Source: an uncultured Latescibacterota bacterium (lineage in GTDB: Bacteria > Latescibacterota > UBA2968). From it: a DNA stretch of 64,000 bases. The notes under the pieces are model-generated. The model was given only the letters and a program-made list of their open reading frames with translations, was not told where the DNA came from and did no database searches. A program made the translations under genes and the position numbers. The DNA lies in contig OY282377.1 of the NCBI GenBank assembly GCA_958295785.1, positions 5,458,896-5,522,895 of the forward strand. Reading direction: 5' to 3'. Below are positions 52,284-61,033 of the stretch, piece by piece (position 1 is the stretch's first letter; each line of letters starts with the position of its first letter).

Positions 52284-53352
52284 CTCAAATCTATAAAGAC
52301 GAGATTGCGCGCCTAATCCAAATCGCGCCGTTTGAGATCGATACCGACGTGCAACTCACCGGTCGCCCTCCCACCTTGGCGAGTTCCCAGTTTCTGACAA
52401 ATAAGGAACAAGGCGACTAGGCCGAACAGATCGTATTTCGCGCAATCAACGAATACTCTCAGGAATACTGTGCGGTCAAATATGGCAGAACGGATAGCTT
52501 GGCGGCTGGCGACCCTAGATTCGCCAATTTTTACGCTTCCTATCAGGACGAACTAAATGATATTGGAAAGAAGCCGGATATTCTCGTTTATAGGCGACCT
52601 GATCTGCCTGCAACGGGTGGTTGTGACTTGGACGATGATGAATTTGTCCAGAAAGCGGTGGCGGCTATAGAAGTTCGTTCCAGTAGTTTTTTGGCGAATC
52701 GATATTTAGCATTTATGAAGAATAGAACGCGAGAGGCAGAGTCCGAATGCGAGAAAATACAACAACTTATCCTTGAGGAACCGTACTCAAGCCTGCTTTC
52801 TGAAAGGATGCCCGAACTCCATGAGATGATGCGAACGGCGACCTTAGACACATTTCGAGAGTTGGATTTCAGACTGCGAAGTTGGTATTCAACGCCGGAC
52901 TTAAGAAAACTGAGCAAACTCTTGAAATCGCTCAAAGAGCAGATAAAAATTTTGCACAAACGCGATTATCTGAGTATCACGCCAAAGCTAGAAGACTTGG
53001 CACTCGTCAATCGCTGGATTCAACGTTTTGGAGTCAGGCATTATTACAGGTATTTTTTGATAAGGCATACATCATACCTTTCAAGGATATTTTGACAATC
53101 ACTTCAGATCCCCAAAATGAGGGAGTAGTTTTTTCTGTCGAACGGGATGTAAAAAATCAGGGCAAGACGACGATCAAGGTGAATGTTCGAGTTGGAAAAG
53201 AAATTTTGGGGAGAATAGATATGCCCGAACATCGTGCTGCACTCAAAGAATTGGATCGAGGACGCCTTTTGTTTTACGTGACTTTTCACGGAGGGCGCGG
53301 TTACCTCGATCTCGATGTCTTTTCTCAAGAGATTATTTGTGATGTCGCGTAA
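52280..53352 (+). pseudogene. Type II restriction endonuclease gene, broken by a nonsense codon and a frameshift (AccI-like)
   Basis: The frame opens at ATG 52280 (MTQIYKDEIARLIQIAPFEI). TAG at 52418 interrupts ...KEQGD-stop-AEQIVFRAI, where Trp (TGG) would fit. The frame continues with KPDILVYRRPDL and AAIEVRSSSFLANRY (a D...ExR/K-like core), then [21 protein letters not shown]. Near 53040-53060 the reading shifts: [17 protein letters not shown] and [20 protein letters not shown] are in another frame, to the TAA at 53352. Rejoined it is ~357 codons. From memory it resembles the AccI family, whose partner is an N6-adenine methylase as here. Confidence 0.78.
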
Positions 53353-54910
53353 TGCTACATATTTGGCGTGCGTTGGGGAGAAGCACCGCAGAGACTACGG
53401 GCAATTTTTTACGCATCCCGCAGTCGCCGACTTTATGGTCGGCTGGGCCTTGGAATCTGGAAAGAAGTCCATTTTTGATCCGGGCTTTGGCCTCGGTGCG
53501 TTTTTTGATGCCATAGAAGATAGGTCAGATATCCGGTTCAGTGGATGTGAAATCGATCCCAAAATTCTCGATTTTTGGAAATCTGCGACACAACGGAAAA
53601 TTGACTTTATTAAAAATGAGGACTATCTGCTCTCATGGGATAAGACATGCGAGAATATCGTGTGCAATCCTCCTTATATGCGGTTTCAAAAATTTCTAAA
53701 CCGCGATAAAGTTTTTAGGGTATTTCTCGACAAACTCGGTCTAAAACTGTCTGGCTATACAAATACTGCGTCTGCATTTCTGCTAAAATCGGTCTCGGAG
53801 ATCGGCAACGCTGGACGAGTCGCGTACATCATGCCGCTCGAATTTCTCAACACGGGATATGGGGCCATTGTCAAAAGGCGACTTATTGAAGATGGACACT
53901 TGGTCGCAATGATCAACTTTGAATGCGAAAAAGATATTTTTTCCGATGCGACGACTTCGGTGGGCATTGTCTTGTACGACGCATCGCGGTATCCTAAATA
54001 TGTAGATTTTCATGTGATTAAATCAATGGCGTCGCTGGCGACAATTCTCGATCAACCCCCAGTATCTCGCGTTGCCACATGCGAACTCGATCCCAATTCA
54101 AAGTGGCTACCGTACTTTCAATCAGATACGTTCTCTGTTAGGTCGGAAAAGACCGTTCCCTTGAATTATTTTGGACGGTTTAGCCGCGGGATTGCCACAG
54201 GTGCGAACGAGTTTTTTGTTCTTAGGCCATCTTTTGCCCAAAAGTTTGGGATTGAGAGTTCTGAAGTTATCCCGTGTATTGCGAAAAGTTCTCAGATCAA
54301 AAAGCCCGTATTTGAGGATGAAGATTGCGAAATGCTGATTAAAAACGACGTCCCCGTCCTACTCTTCAGCGCGAATATCAGCCCTTCCAAACAAGCTGCG
54401 CGTTATATTCAACAGGGAGAGCAAAAGGGCTATCACAAACGCTTTCTGACCAAAAGTAGAAATCCGTGGTACAAGACTGAACGCAGGGATCCCGCTCCGC
54501 TTCTCTTAGGCGTTTTTTCGCGCGGCGGGTACAAAATTATTCGCAACAAAAGCAATGCCCTAACTTTGACCTGCTTCCACGGATTTCAACCGAATCTTTT
54601 CGGTATGAAGTATCTCGATCATCTGTTTCTCTACCTCGCCTCGGACTCGGGACGGGCAATTATTTCCTTGTCGAAAAGAAAATACGGCGATGCGCTGGAC
54701 AAATTTGAACCCAATGACTTGAATGACGCGCTGGTGCCAAGTCCAAAAATATTGGACGCGCTTTCAAAAGACGAAGTAGGAAATGCCATTTTGCACACCA
54801 AAAAGACGGGACGCATTCCTGCGGAAATTGACGATTTTTTTGGAAAACTAAAAATTCCCAATGGGGCGATGGGTTTGCACTTTGGGCACCGAATTGAGGA
54901 GCACCCGTGA
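53342..54910 (+). CDS. N6-adenine DNA methyltransferase of a type II restriction system
   Basis: 522 residues from the ATG at 53342, inside the last codons of the nuclease gene. Motif I is [14 protein letters not shown], with SAM-binding GCEIDP next. The catalytic motif IV is CNPPYMRF. After the catalytic domain comes a target-recognition region (about 280-500) with [17 protein letters not shown] and [19 protein letters not shown], as in Eco57I/TaqI-class methylases. The gene is intact although its nuclease is broken. The order nuclease-methylase and the tight overlap suggest one transferred unit. It overlaps the next gene by GTGA. Confidence 0.92.
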   Translation: MSRNATYLACVGEKHRRDYGQFFTHPAVADFMVGWALESGKKSIFDPGFGLGAFFDAIEDRSDIRFSGCEIDPKILDFWKSATQRKIDFIKNEDYLLSWDKTCENIVCNPPYMRFQKFLNRDKVFRVFLDKLGLKLSGYTNTASAFLLKSVSEIGNAGRVAYIMPLEFLNTGYGAIVKRRLIEDGHLVAMINFECEKDIFSDATTSVGIVLYDASRYPKYVDFHVIKSMASLATILDQPPVSRVATCELDPNSKWLPYFQSDTFSVRSEKTVPLNYFGRFSRGIATGANEFFVLRPSFAQKFGIESSEVIPCIAKSSQIKKPVFEDEDCEMLIKNDVPVLLFSANISPSKQAARYIQQGEQKGYHKRFLTKSRNPWYKTERRDPAPLLLGVFSRGGYKIIRNKSNALTLTCFHGFQPNLFGMKYLDHLFLYLASDSGRAIISLSKRKYGDALDKFEPNDLNDALVPSPKILDALSKDEVGNAILHTKKTGRIPAEIDDFFGKLKIPNGAMGLHFGHRIEEHP

Positions 54911-56028
54911 AAATTACCGATATTCGCACGATTCCGCTTTTTGGGGAAACGCCGATGACCGGCTGGACGAACGAGCCTGGGCCGGATGAAAATATGCACA
55001 CGCTAATCGAGATCCAGACCGACGAGGGCATCAGCGGCATTGGAAGCGTTTTTACCAGCAAGGCATTGGTCGATGGGGCCATGGGGCTGTTGCGCCCCAA
55101 TCTCATGGGGGAAAACGCGCTGGAGCCCGAGCGCGTGTCTGAAAAATTGCACCAGATGACCTTCTGGCAGGGGCGCGGGGGTGCGGTCACGCATGCGATC
55201 AGCGGCATTGACATCGCGCTGTGGGATATTTTCGGCAAAGCGGTCGGGCAACCCGTTGGTCGCTTGCTCGGCGGGTATTACCGGGAGAAAATCAAACCCT
55301 ACGGATCGCTTCTCTTTGAAGATCCGGAAACATTTCCCAATACTTTGCAAAACGCGCTCGACCAGGGGTTTCGGGCGCTCAAGCTCGGTTGGGGGGCGTT
55401 TGGGCGCATCGACCGCCGCATGGATGAACGCTTGGTCAAAATCGCCCGAGACACCTGTGGGCCGGAGGTCGAACTCATGGTCGATGCGGGCGGCAGCGAT
55501 GCGTTTTGGCCGCACAATTACAAATGGGCGATAGAGACCGCCCGCATGCTCGGGGATTACGCTATCACATGGTTTGAAGAGGCCCTCCCGCCCGACGATA
55601 TCGAAGGCCATATCAAATTGCGCGAACATTCGCCCGTTCCCATCGCGGGGGGCGAAGTTTTCACCCGTCGCCAGAGCTTTATGCCGTGGATTGAACGCGG
55701 CGCGTATGACATCATCCAGCCCGATGTCACCAAAGTGGGGGGCATTTCTGAAGTGCGCCGCCTGATCTGGTATGCGTATGACCACAATGTTTTGGTCGTC
55801 ACGCACGGCTGGAATACCGCTATCGGCCTCGTCGCGGACCTCCACTTGGCGGCGGCGCACCCCATTGCGCGCTGGGTCGAATACATCACCCCATCGCCTT
55901 ATATCGAGGATATTGTCGCCACGCCGTTCACACTCGACGCAGATGGCTTGCTCGCCATTCCCACTGCGCCGGGCCTGGGCGTAGAGCTCGACTGGGATGC
56001 GGTGCGCCATTACGCGGGCAAAAAATAG
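54907..56028 (+). CDS. Enolase-superfamily protein, mandelate racemase subgroup
   Basis: 373 residues from a GTG at 54907. N-terminal capping domain, then a barrel with ALKLGWG (KxG-type base), MVDAGG (metal Asp), FEEALPPDD (metal Glu), IAGGEVFT (metal Glu), QPDVTKVGGISE (Asp of a His-Asp dyad) and THGWNTAIG (catalytic His). These place it among acid-sugar dehydratases or racemases of the mandelate racemase subgroup; the exact sugar acid cannot be read from sequence. It follows the methylase by a 4-base overlap although the functions are unrelated. Confidence 0.9.
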   Translation: MKITDIRTIPLFGETPMTGWTNEPGPDENMHTLIEIQTDEGISGIGSVFTSKALVDGAMGLLRPNLMGENALEPERVSEKLHQMTFWQGRGGAVTHAISGIDIALWDIFGKAVGQPVGRLLGGYYREKIKPYGSLLFEDPETFPNTLQNALDQGFRALKLGWGAFGRIDRRMDERLVKIARDTCGPEVELMVDAGGSDAFWPHNYKWAIETARMLGDYAITWFEEALPPDDIEGHIKLREHSPVPIAGGEVFTRRQSFMPWIERGAYDIIQPDVTKVGGISEVRRLIWYAYDHNVLVVTHGWNTAIGLVADLHLAAAHPIARWVEYITPSPYIEDIVATPFTLDADGLLAIPTAPGLGVELDWDAVRHYAGKK

Positions 56029-56042
56029 GGTGGGATAAAGTT

Positions 56043-57005
56043 ATGAGAACAGCCCTGATGAGTCTGATCGTCGCCGGCCTTTTATTGGGATGCGATTCGT
56101 CCCCAAAGACGGAAGATACGAACACAGCGGCGAAGGAATCCTTTAAGTTCCTCCTCGATTGGCAGGCAGAGCCGACGTATCTCGGCGTTTATCTCGCCAA
56201 AGCGCGGGGCGGCTTCACGCGCCTTGGCCTCGATGTGGAGATCGTGCAGTCTTGGGGAGCCAATGCCGCTGCATCTGCTGTGGCTGCGGGCGAATACGAG
56301 ATCGCCACCGCCTCAGGGGGCGCGACGGTGATTGCGAACAGCAATGGCGCGCGTTTGATTTCGACCGCGGTGCTGTATCCGCGCTTGCCCACGGCGATCT
56401 ACGGCCTCGCCGAGCAAGGCGTCAACGCGCCGGCGGATTTGGTCGGAAAGAAGGTGGGCGTCTATGCCGAGAGCATCAGCAAGAACGAGTTCGAGGCATT
56501 TTTGAAGATCACGGGCATTGCGGCGGAAGATATCGAACTCGTTTCGATCAGCGGTCCAAATATACCGATGTTGCTCGGCGGGCAAGTGGATGCGGTGCTG
56601 AACTACTTCGAGATGAGCCCGACCCGTCTCGCCCTTCAGCGAGAGACATTTCAACTTTTGCTGGACGAGTACGGGGTTAAGGGATATAGTTTGAACGTGA
56701 TCACCTCGGCAGAGACGTACGCACGCGAGCGCGAGTTGATCGACAATTTGACGGCTACGGTGCTGGACGCGTACCGCGCTGGTTGCGCGGATCAGCCAGC
56801 GGCGGTGCGGACATTTTTGGAAATTTTCCCAAAACAGGACGCCGAGTATGTGGAAAAGAGTTGGGCAAGCGTGTGCGCGTTTATCGGCGAGGACATCGGA
56901 CATCAGACCGCAGAAGGCTGGCAGACCACGATAGACCTCTATGGCAGCGTGGGCTTGCTCGGCGATACCCCGGTCACGCCCTCGGATATCCTGCCGCCGC
57001 AGTAG
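56043..57005 (+). CDS. NMT1/THI5-like substrate-binding lipoprotein
   Basis: 320 residues. Signal peptide with lipobox LLLGC (Cys17). The mature part begins with the family pattern FLLDWQAEPTYLGVYLAKARG and continues AANAGEY-like AAGEYEIATASGGATVI, then LVGKKVGVY. These proteins bind small cyclic or sulfonated compounds (thiamine precursors, nitrate, taurine-like) for ABC uptake. No permease or ATPase gene of that kind is adjacent. It could work with a distant transporter, or be a sensor. It lies 14 bases after the enolase-family gene. Confidence 0.85.
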   Translation: MRTALMSLIVAGLLLGCDSSPKTEDTNTAAKESFKFLLDWQAEPTYLGVYLAKARGGFTRLGLDVEIVQSWGANAAASAVAAGEYEIATASGGATVIANSNGARLISTAVLYPRLPTAIYGLAEQGVNAPADLVGKKVGVYAESISKNEFEAFLKITGIAAEDIELVSISGPNIPMLLGGQVDAVLNYFEMSPTRLALQRETFQLLLDEYGVKGYSLNVITSAETYARERELIDNLTATVLDAYRAGCADQPAAVRTFLEIFPKQDAEYVEKSWASVCAFIGEDIGHQTAEGWQTTIDLYGSVGLLGDTPVTPSDILPPQ

Positions 57006-57038
57006 TGCCGCGACTGTGTATTTTCGCCGGAGTTGACT

Positions 57039-57818
57039 ATGGCAGCTATTCAATCCCAACATCGCCCGGATCCGCGCGCCTGTGCGGTTGCCCGTGCGGT
57101 TGAGGAGGCAGTCCATCCGGATAGGGTTATCCTGTTTGGCTCTCGCGCCCGGGGCGACTTTAACGCGGATTCCGACATCGATTTGCTCATCGTCACCAGT
57201 TCCGATCAGTTGGGTCGGCGGGAATCTGAACGGAACCGAGCGGTGGCACATCGCAAAATTGAGGAAGTGTACGACCATTGGGTCGGCGTGGATTTGGTTC
57301 ACATGAGCGCGAATGCCTTTCGCTATGGTCGCCGGGCGCGCAACCATGTGGCGGGTCAGGCCGTGCGCGATGGCTATGACGCGAATGGAGACAAGGTGAA
57401 TTACGATAACCCAGAACCGACGAATTGGCCGGACATACGGCAGCGCATTGTCAATGCCGAACGGGAACTCCGCGTTTTGAATGATTTGGTAGAGGCCGAT
57501 TCTGCCCAAGAAGCCATTGGCTTTCACGCGCAACAGGCGATAGAGAACGCGCTGAAGGGTTGGATTTCCGCGCTGGATGCCGACTATGGAAACACCCACG
57601 ACTTATCCAAATTGATGGCGATAGTGCGCCGGCATCCCGGTGAACGTGAGACGCCCGCTGGCGAACAATTGATGTGGCTGACCGAGTATGCGGTCAAGTA
57701 TCGCTATGAGGGGGCGGTGGTGGAGATGGACGACCGCTTCGCGTTGCTCAAAGGCGTCACCGAGACCGTGCATGCCATCATCGCACGCATCCGGATGCTG
57801 ACCGGAACGAACGAATAG
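57039..57818 (+). CDS. Fused nucleotidyltransferase (MNT) and HEPN-like protein, tandem copy 1
   Basis: 259 residues from the ATG at 57039 (CCGGAG upstream). N-terminal MNT fold: FGSRARGDFNADSDIDLLIV with GS-x10-DxD (G34, S35, D46, D48) and a third acidic position in GVDLVHMS. The C-terminal half (about 140-255) is HEPN-like: AIGFHAQQAIENALKGWI, GNTHDLSKLMAIV and YAVKYRYEGAV. A clear Rx4-6H RNase motif is not visible in the HEPN part. In known MNT-HEPN modules the two are separate antitoxin and toxin genes; here one chain contains both. Two more copies follow. Confidence 0.87.
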   Translation: MAAIQSQHRPDPRACAVARAVEEAVHPDRVILFGSRARGDFNADSDIDLLIVTSSDQLGRRESERNRAVAHRKIEEVYDHWVGVDLVHMSANAFRYGRRARNHVAGQAVRDGYDANGDKVNYDNPEPTNWPDIRQRIVNAERELRVLNDLVEADSAQEAIGFHAQQAIENALKGWISALDADYGNTHDLSKLMAIVRRHPGERETPAGEQLMWLTEYAVKYRYEGAVVEMDDRFALLKGVTETVHAIIARIRMLTGTNE

Positions 57819-57854
57819 ATCGCGTGGATGCTAACTTGAGATCGGAAATTGACC

Positions 57855-58634
57855 ATGGTAGCTATTCAATCCCAACATCGTCCCGATCCGCGTGCTTGCG
57901 CGGTTGCCCGCGCGGTTGAGGAGGCGATTCATCCGGATAGGGTCATCCTGTTCGGCTCTCGCGCCCGAGGCGACTTTAGCGCGGATTCCGATATTGATTT
58001 GCTCATTATCACAGACTCTGAGCGGCGGGATAAGTGGGAATACGTGCGGAACCGAGCGGTGGCGCGTCGCAAGGTTGAGGAAGTGTACGACCATTGGATA
58101 GGCGTGGATTTGGTTCACATGAGCGCGGATGCGTTTCACTATGGTCGCCGGGCACGCAACCATGTGGCGGGTCAAGTTGTGCGCGATGGCTATGACGCGA
58201 ATGGAGACAAGGTGAACTACGACAATCCGGAGCCGAGCAATTTGCCCGATATACGACAGCGCATTGCAAACGCCGAGCGGGAATTCTCTGACTTGGAAAA
58301 GCTGATCGAAGTAAGCGGTTCCCAAGAAGCCATTGGCTTCCACGCGCAGCAGGCGATAGAGAACGCGCTGAAGGGTTGGATTTCCGCGCTGGATGCCGAC
58401 TATGGGAACACCCATGATTTGGGCGATTTGATGGCGATAGTGCGGCGGCATCTCCAAGAGAACGACACGCCTGCCGGTGAACAATTGATGTGGCTGACCG
58501 AGTATGCGGTCAAGTATCGCTATGAGGGGGCGGTGGTGGAGATGGACGACCGCTTCGCGTTGCTCGCCGGCGTCACCGAGACCGTGCAGGCCATCATCGC
58601 ACGCATTCGGATGCTGACCGGAACGAACGAATAG
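57855..58634 (+). CDS. Fused MNT-HEPN protein, tandem copy 2
   Basis: 259 residues, nearly identical to copies 1 and 3 over most of its length. It differs from copy 1 after the MNT core (DSERRDKWEYVRNRAVARRK instead of SSDQLGRRESERNRAVAHRK). In the linker before the HEPN part, EFSDLEKLIEVSGSQEA replaces ELRVLNDLVEADSAQEA. It shares the MNT variant with copy 3. A 36-base spacer from copy 1 contains GATCGCGTGGATGCTAACTT and CGGAA before the ATG. All MNT motif residues are intact. Confidence 0.87.
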   Translation: MVAIQSQHRPDPRACAVARAVEEAIHPDRVILFGSRARGDFSADSDIDLLIITDSERRDKWEYVRNRAVARRKVEEVYDHWIGVDLVHMSADAFHYGRRARNHVAGQVVRDGYDANGDKVNYDNPEPSNLPDIRQRIANAEREFSDLEKLIEVSGSQEAIGFHAQQAIENALKGWISALDADYGNTHDLGDLMAIVRRHLQENDTPAGEQLMWLTEYAVKYRYEGAVVEMDDRFALLAGVTETVQAIIARIRMLTGTNE

Positions 58635-58671
58635 ATCGCGTGGATGCTAACTTGAGATCGGAAAATTGACC

Positions 58672-59454
58672 ATGGCAGCTATTCAATCCCAACATCGCCC
58701 CGATCCGCGTGCTTGCGCGGTTGCCCGCGCGGTTGAGGAGGCGATTCATCCGGATAGGGTCATCCTGTTTGGCTCGCGTGCTCGGGGTGATTTTAGCGCG
58801 GATTCCGATATTGATTTGCTCATTATCACAGACTCTGAGCGGAGGGATAAGTGGGAATACGTGCGGAACAGTGCCGTGGCGCGTCGCAAGATTGAGGAAG
58901 TGTACGACCATTGGGTCGGCGTGGATTTGGTTCACATGAGCGAGGATGCGTTTCACTATGGTCGCCGGGCGCGCAACCATGTGGCGGGTCAAGTTGTGCG
59001 CGACGGCTTTGATGCGAATGGAGACAAGGTGAATTACGATAATCCAGAACCGACGAATTGGCCGGATGTATGGCAGCGCATTGCAAACGCCGAGCGTTAT
59101 CTCACTGACATGGAAGTTCTCGTTGAGGATTCCCGTTCTTCCCAAGAAGCCATTGGCTTTCACGCGCAACAGGCGATAGAGAACGCGCTGAAGGGTTGGA
59201 TTTCCGCGCTGGATGCCGACTATAGGAACATCCATGATTTGGGCGAGTTGATGGCGATAGTGCGCCGGCATCCCGGTGAACGTGAGACGCCCGCAGGCGA
59301 ACAACTGGCGTGGCTGACCGACTATGCGGTCAAGTATCGCTATGAGGGGGCGGTGGTGGACATGGACGACCGTTTCGCGTTGCTCGATGGCGTCACCGAG
59401 ACCGTGCATGCCATTGTTGCCCGCATCCGTGCGCTGACAGGGAGGGGTGAATAG
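58672..59454 (+). CDS. Fused MNT-HEPN protein, tandem copy 3
   Basis: 260 residues. MNT part as in copy 2; the linker is again different and one residue longer (YLTDMEVLVEDSRSSQEA). The end of the HEPN part shows a few changes (TDYAVKYRYEGAVVDMDD, RALTGRGE). The 37-base spacer from copy 2 is almost the same as that between 1 and 2, showing that the unit gene-plus-spacer was duplicated. A REP-like piece and a CGTTCATCTGTAG repeat follow the stop. Confidence 0.87.
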   Translation: MAAIQSQHRPDPRACAVARAVEEAIHPDRVILFGSRARGDFSADSDIDLLIITDSERRDKWEYVRNSAVARRKIEEVYDHWVGVDLVHMSEDAFHYGRRARNHVAGQVVRDGFDANGDKVNYDNPEPTNWPDVWQRIANAERYLTDMEVLVEDSRSSQEAIGFHAQQAIENALKGWISALDADYRNIHDLGELMAIVRRHPGERETPAGEQLAWLTDYAVKYRYEGAVVDMDDRFALLDGVTETVHAIVARIRALTGRGE

Positions 59455-59546
59455 GTTGGGTACGGGGGCACCGCCTCTACCTACTTACTCGCTTTTTATT
59501 TGCGTTCATCTGTAGATCGTTTTTTGCATTTTAATTGGATGGGTCT

Positions 59547-60935
59547 ATGTCCAAATTCTTCTCGCACCGAACCTTGAAATACGGCTCCAATGCCCTTGCG
59601 ATAGTGTTGATCGCGCTGGGCATTTTGGCGGTGGTCAATTTTTTGACCACGCGCTATCACGCGCGCTTTGACCTGACCGCACGCGGGCTTTATACCCTGT
59701 CGCCTAAGACAGTGTCGCTGTTGGAAAATTTGTCGGAAGATGTCAATGTCGTGGCGTTTTTTCGGGAGGCAGAACGGCGCGATTACGCGCACCTGCTCGA
59801 GCAATACGCCTATCATTCGCGGCGTTTTGCGTATCGGTTTGTCGATCCGGACAGAGAACCGATAGAGGCCAAGCGCTATGCTGTGACGCGGTATGGCGTT
59901 TCGGTGATCGAATACGGCAACAGAGAAGATCGCATTCGGGAAGCGTCCGAAAAGGCGTTGACCAATGCCATTGCGCGCTTGGCAAGCGAAGAGCGGCAGG
60001 TGGTCTATTTTGTGGGCGGGCACGATGAGGCGCATCCCGACGATCAATCGGAGACGGGATTTTCACAGGCGAAGCAGTTGCTCATCGAAGGCAACCACGA
60101 CGTGCGCCCATCCCTTGTGCTGGCGCAAATGCAGCGCGTGCCCAAAAACTGCGATGTGCTGATCGTCGCAGGGCCCAAACGCCCGTTTTTGCCCGCCGAG
60201 ATCGATGCTTTGGCGACCTATCTGGATCGAGGTGGCGCGGCGTTCTTTTTGTTGGATCCCCTCGTCACCACCGGGCTCGAGCCGCTGTTGCAAAAGTGGT
60301 CTGTTGGCCTGCGAGACGATTTTGTGGTGGATAAGAGCGATGTACTGCCGGGCGCGGATTTTTCGGTTCCCGTGACGACGCATTACAGCAAACACCCCAT
60401 TACGGATAGGCACTCGGGGTTGCAGACCTTTTATCCCCTGACCCGTTCGATGGTGCGCGTGGGATCTTTGCCTGGCTCAGAGGTTTCTTCACTGGTGCTG
60501 TCTTCGCCGCACAGTTGGAGCGAGACCAATTTGGACGCCCTCCGCGACAAAGACGCGGACGCGGTGAAATACACTTCTGGGGCCGACCGCCCGGGCCCGC
60601 TGTGGCTGGCGATGGTGGTCGAGGGGCCGGTGACGATTGCGGCAAAAGCCGGTGACGAGCGGCGCGGCGCACGGGCGCGTATGGTGGTTTTTGGCGATTC
60701 GGATTTTGCGAGCAACCGCTTTGTGGAAAAGGTGGGCAATGGCGATTTGTTTATGAATGCGACGAATTGGTTGCTCAGGGCACGCGATAAAATTACCATT
60801 CGGCCCAAGAGCACGCGCCATCGCCCGCTCACTTTGGGGCCGGGCGAAGAATTTTGGTTTCGGTGGGTGTATTGGCTGGCCCTGCCGGCCGTTCCCATTG
60901 TCGCAGGCGTACTGGTCTGGTGGCGGAGAAGGTGA
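59547..60935 (+). CDS. GldG-like ABC-type auxiliary protein, second copy
   Basis: 462 residues from the ATG at 59547; an in-frame TTG at 59535 is less likely. N-terminal membrane helix (about 14-34), the family signature ARFDLTARGLYTLSPKTV, then EERQVVYFVGGHDEAHPDD and PKNCDVLIVAGPKRPFLPAEI of the extracytoplasmic domain, and a C-terminal membrane helix ending VWWRRR. Unlike the set at 9.7-13.6 kb it has no ATPase or permease genes beside it; the MNT-HEPN array lies where they would be expected. It is followed by its own DUF4340 partner. Confidence 0.84.
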   Translation: MSKFFSHRTLKYGSNALAIVLIALGILAVVNFLTTRYHARFDLTARGLYTLSPKTVSLLENLSEDVNVVAFFREAERRDYAHLLEQYAYHSRRFAYRFVDPDREPIEAKRYAVTRYGVSVIEYGNREDRIREASEKALTNAIARLASEERQVVYFVGGHDEAHPDDQSETGFSQAKQLLIEGNHDVRPSLVLAQMQRVPKNCDVLIVAGPKRPFLPAEIDALATYLDRGGAAFFLLDPLVTTGLEPLLQKWSVGLRDDFVVDKSDVLPGADFSVPVTTHYSKHPITDRHSGLQTFYPLTRSMVRVGSLPGSEVSSLVLSSPHSWSETNLDALRDKDADAVKYTSGADRPGPLWLAMVVEGPVTIAAKAGDERRGARARMVVFGDSDFASNRFVEKVGNGDLFMNATNWLLRARDKITIRPKSTRHRPLTLGPGEEFWFRWVYWLALPAVPIVAGVLVWWRRR

Positions 60936-60948
60936 GACGGGAGATGCG

Positions 60949-60978
60949 AGGATAGAAACGTAGGGGCGCGGCCCCTTG
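60949..60978. repeat. REP-like palindrome followed by CTGACCACTGA repeat
   Basis: GATAGAAACGTAGGGGCGCG then GCCCCTTGG, the same unit as at 1487-1517. CTCTGACCACTGACCACTAA follows at about 60991-61015. It separates the GldG-like and DUF4340 genes. Confidence 0.65.
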
Positions 60979-61033
60979 GTATTACTTCTTACCTCTGACC
61001 ACTGACCACTAATCACTGATTTTGGGGGTAAGC

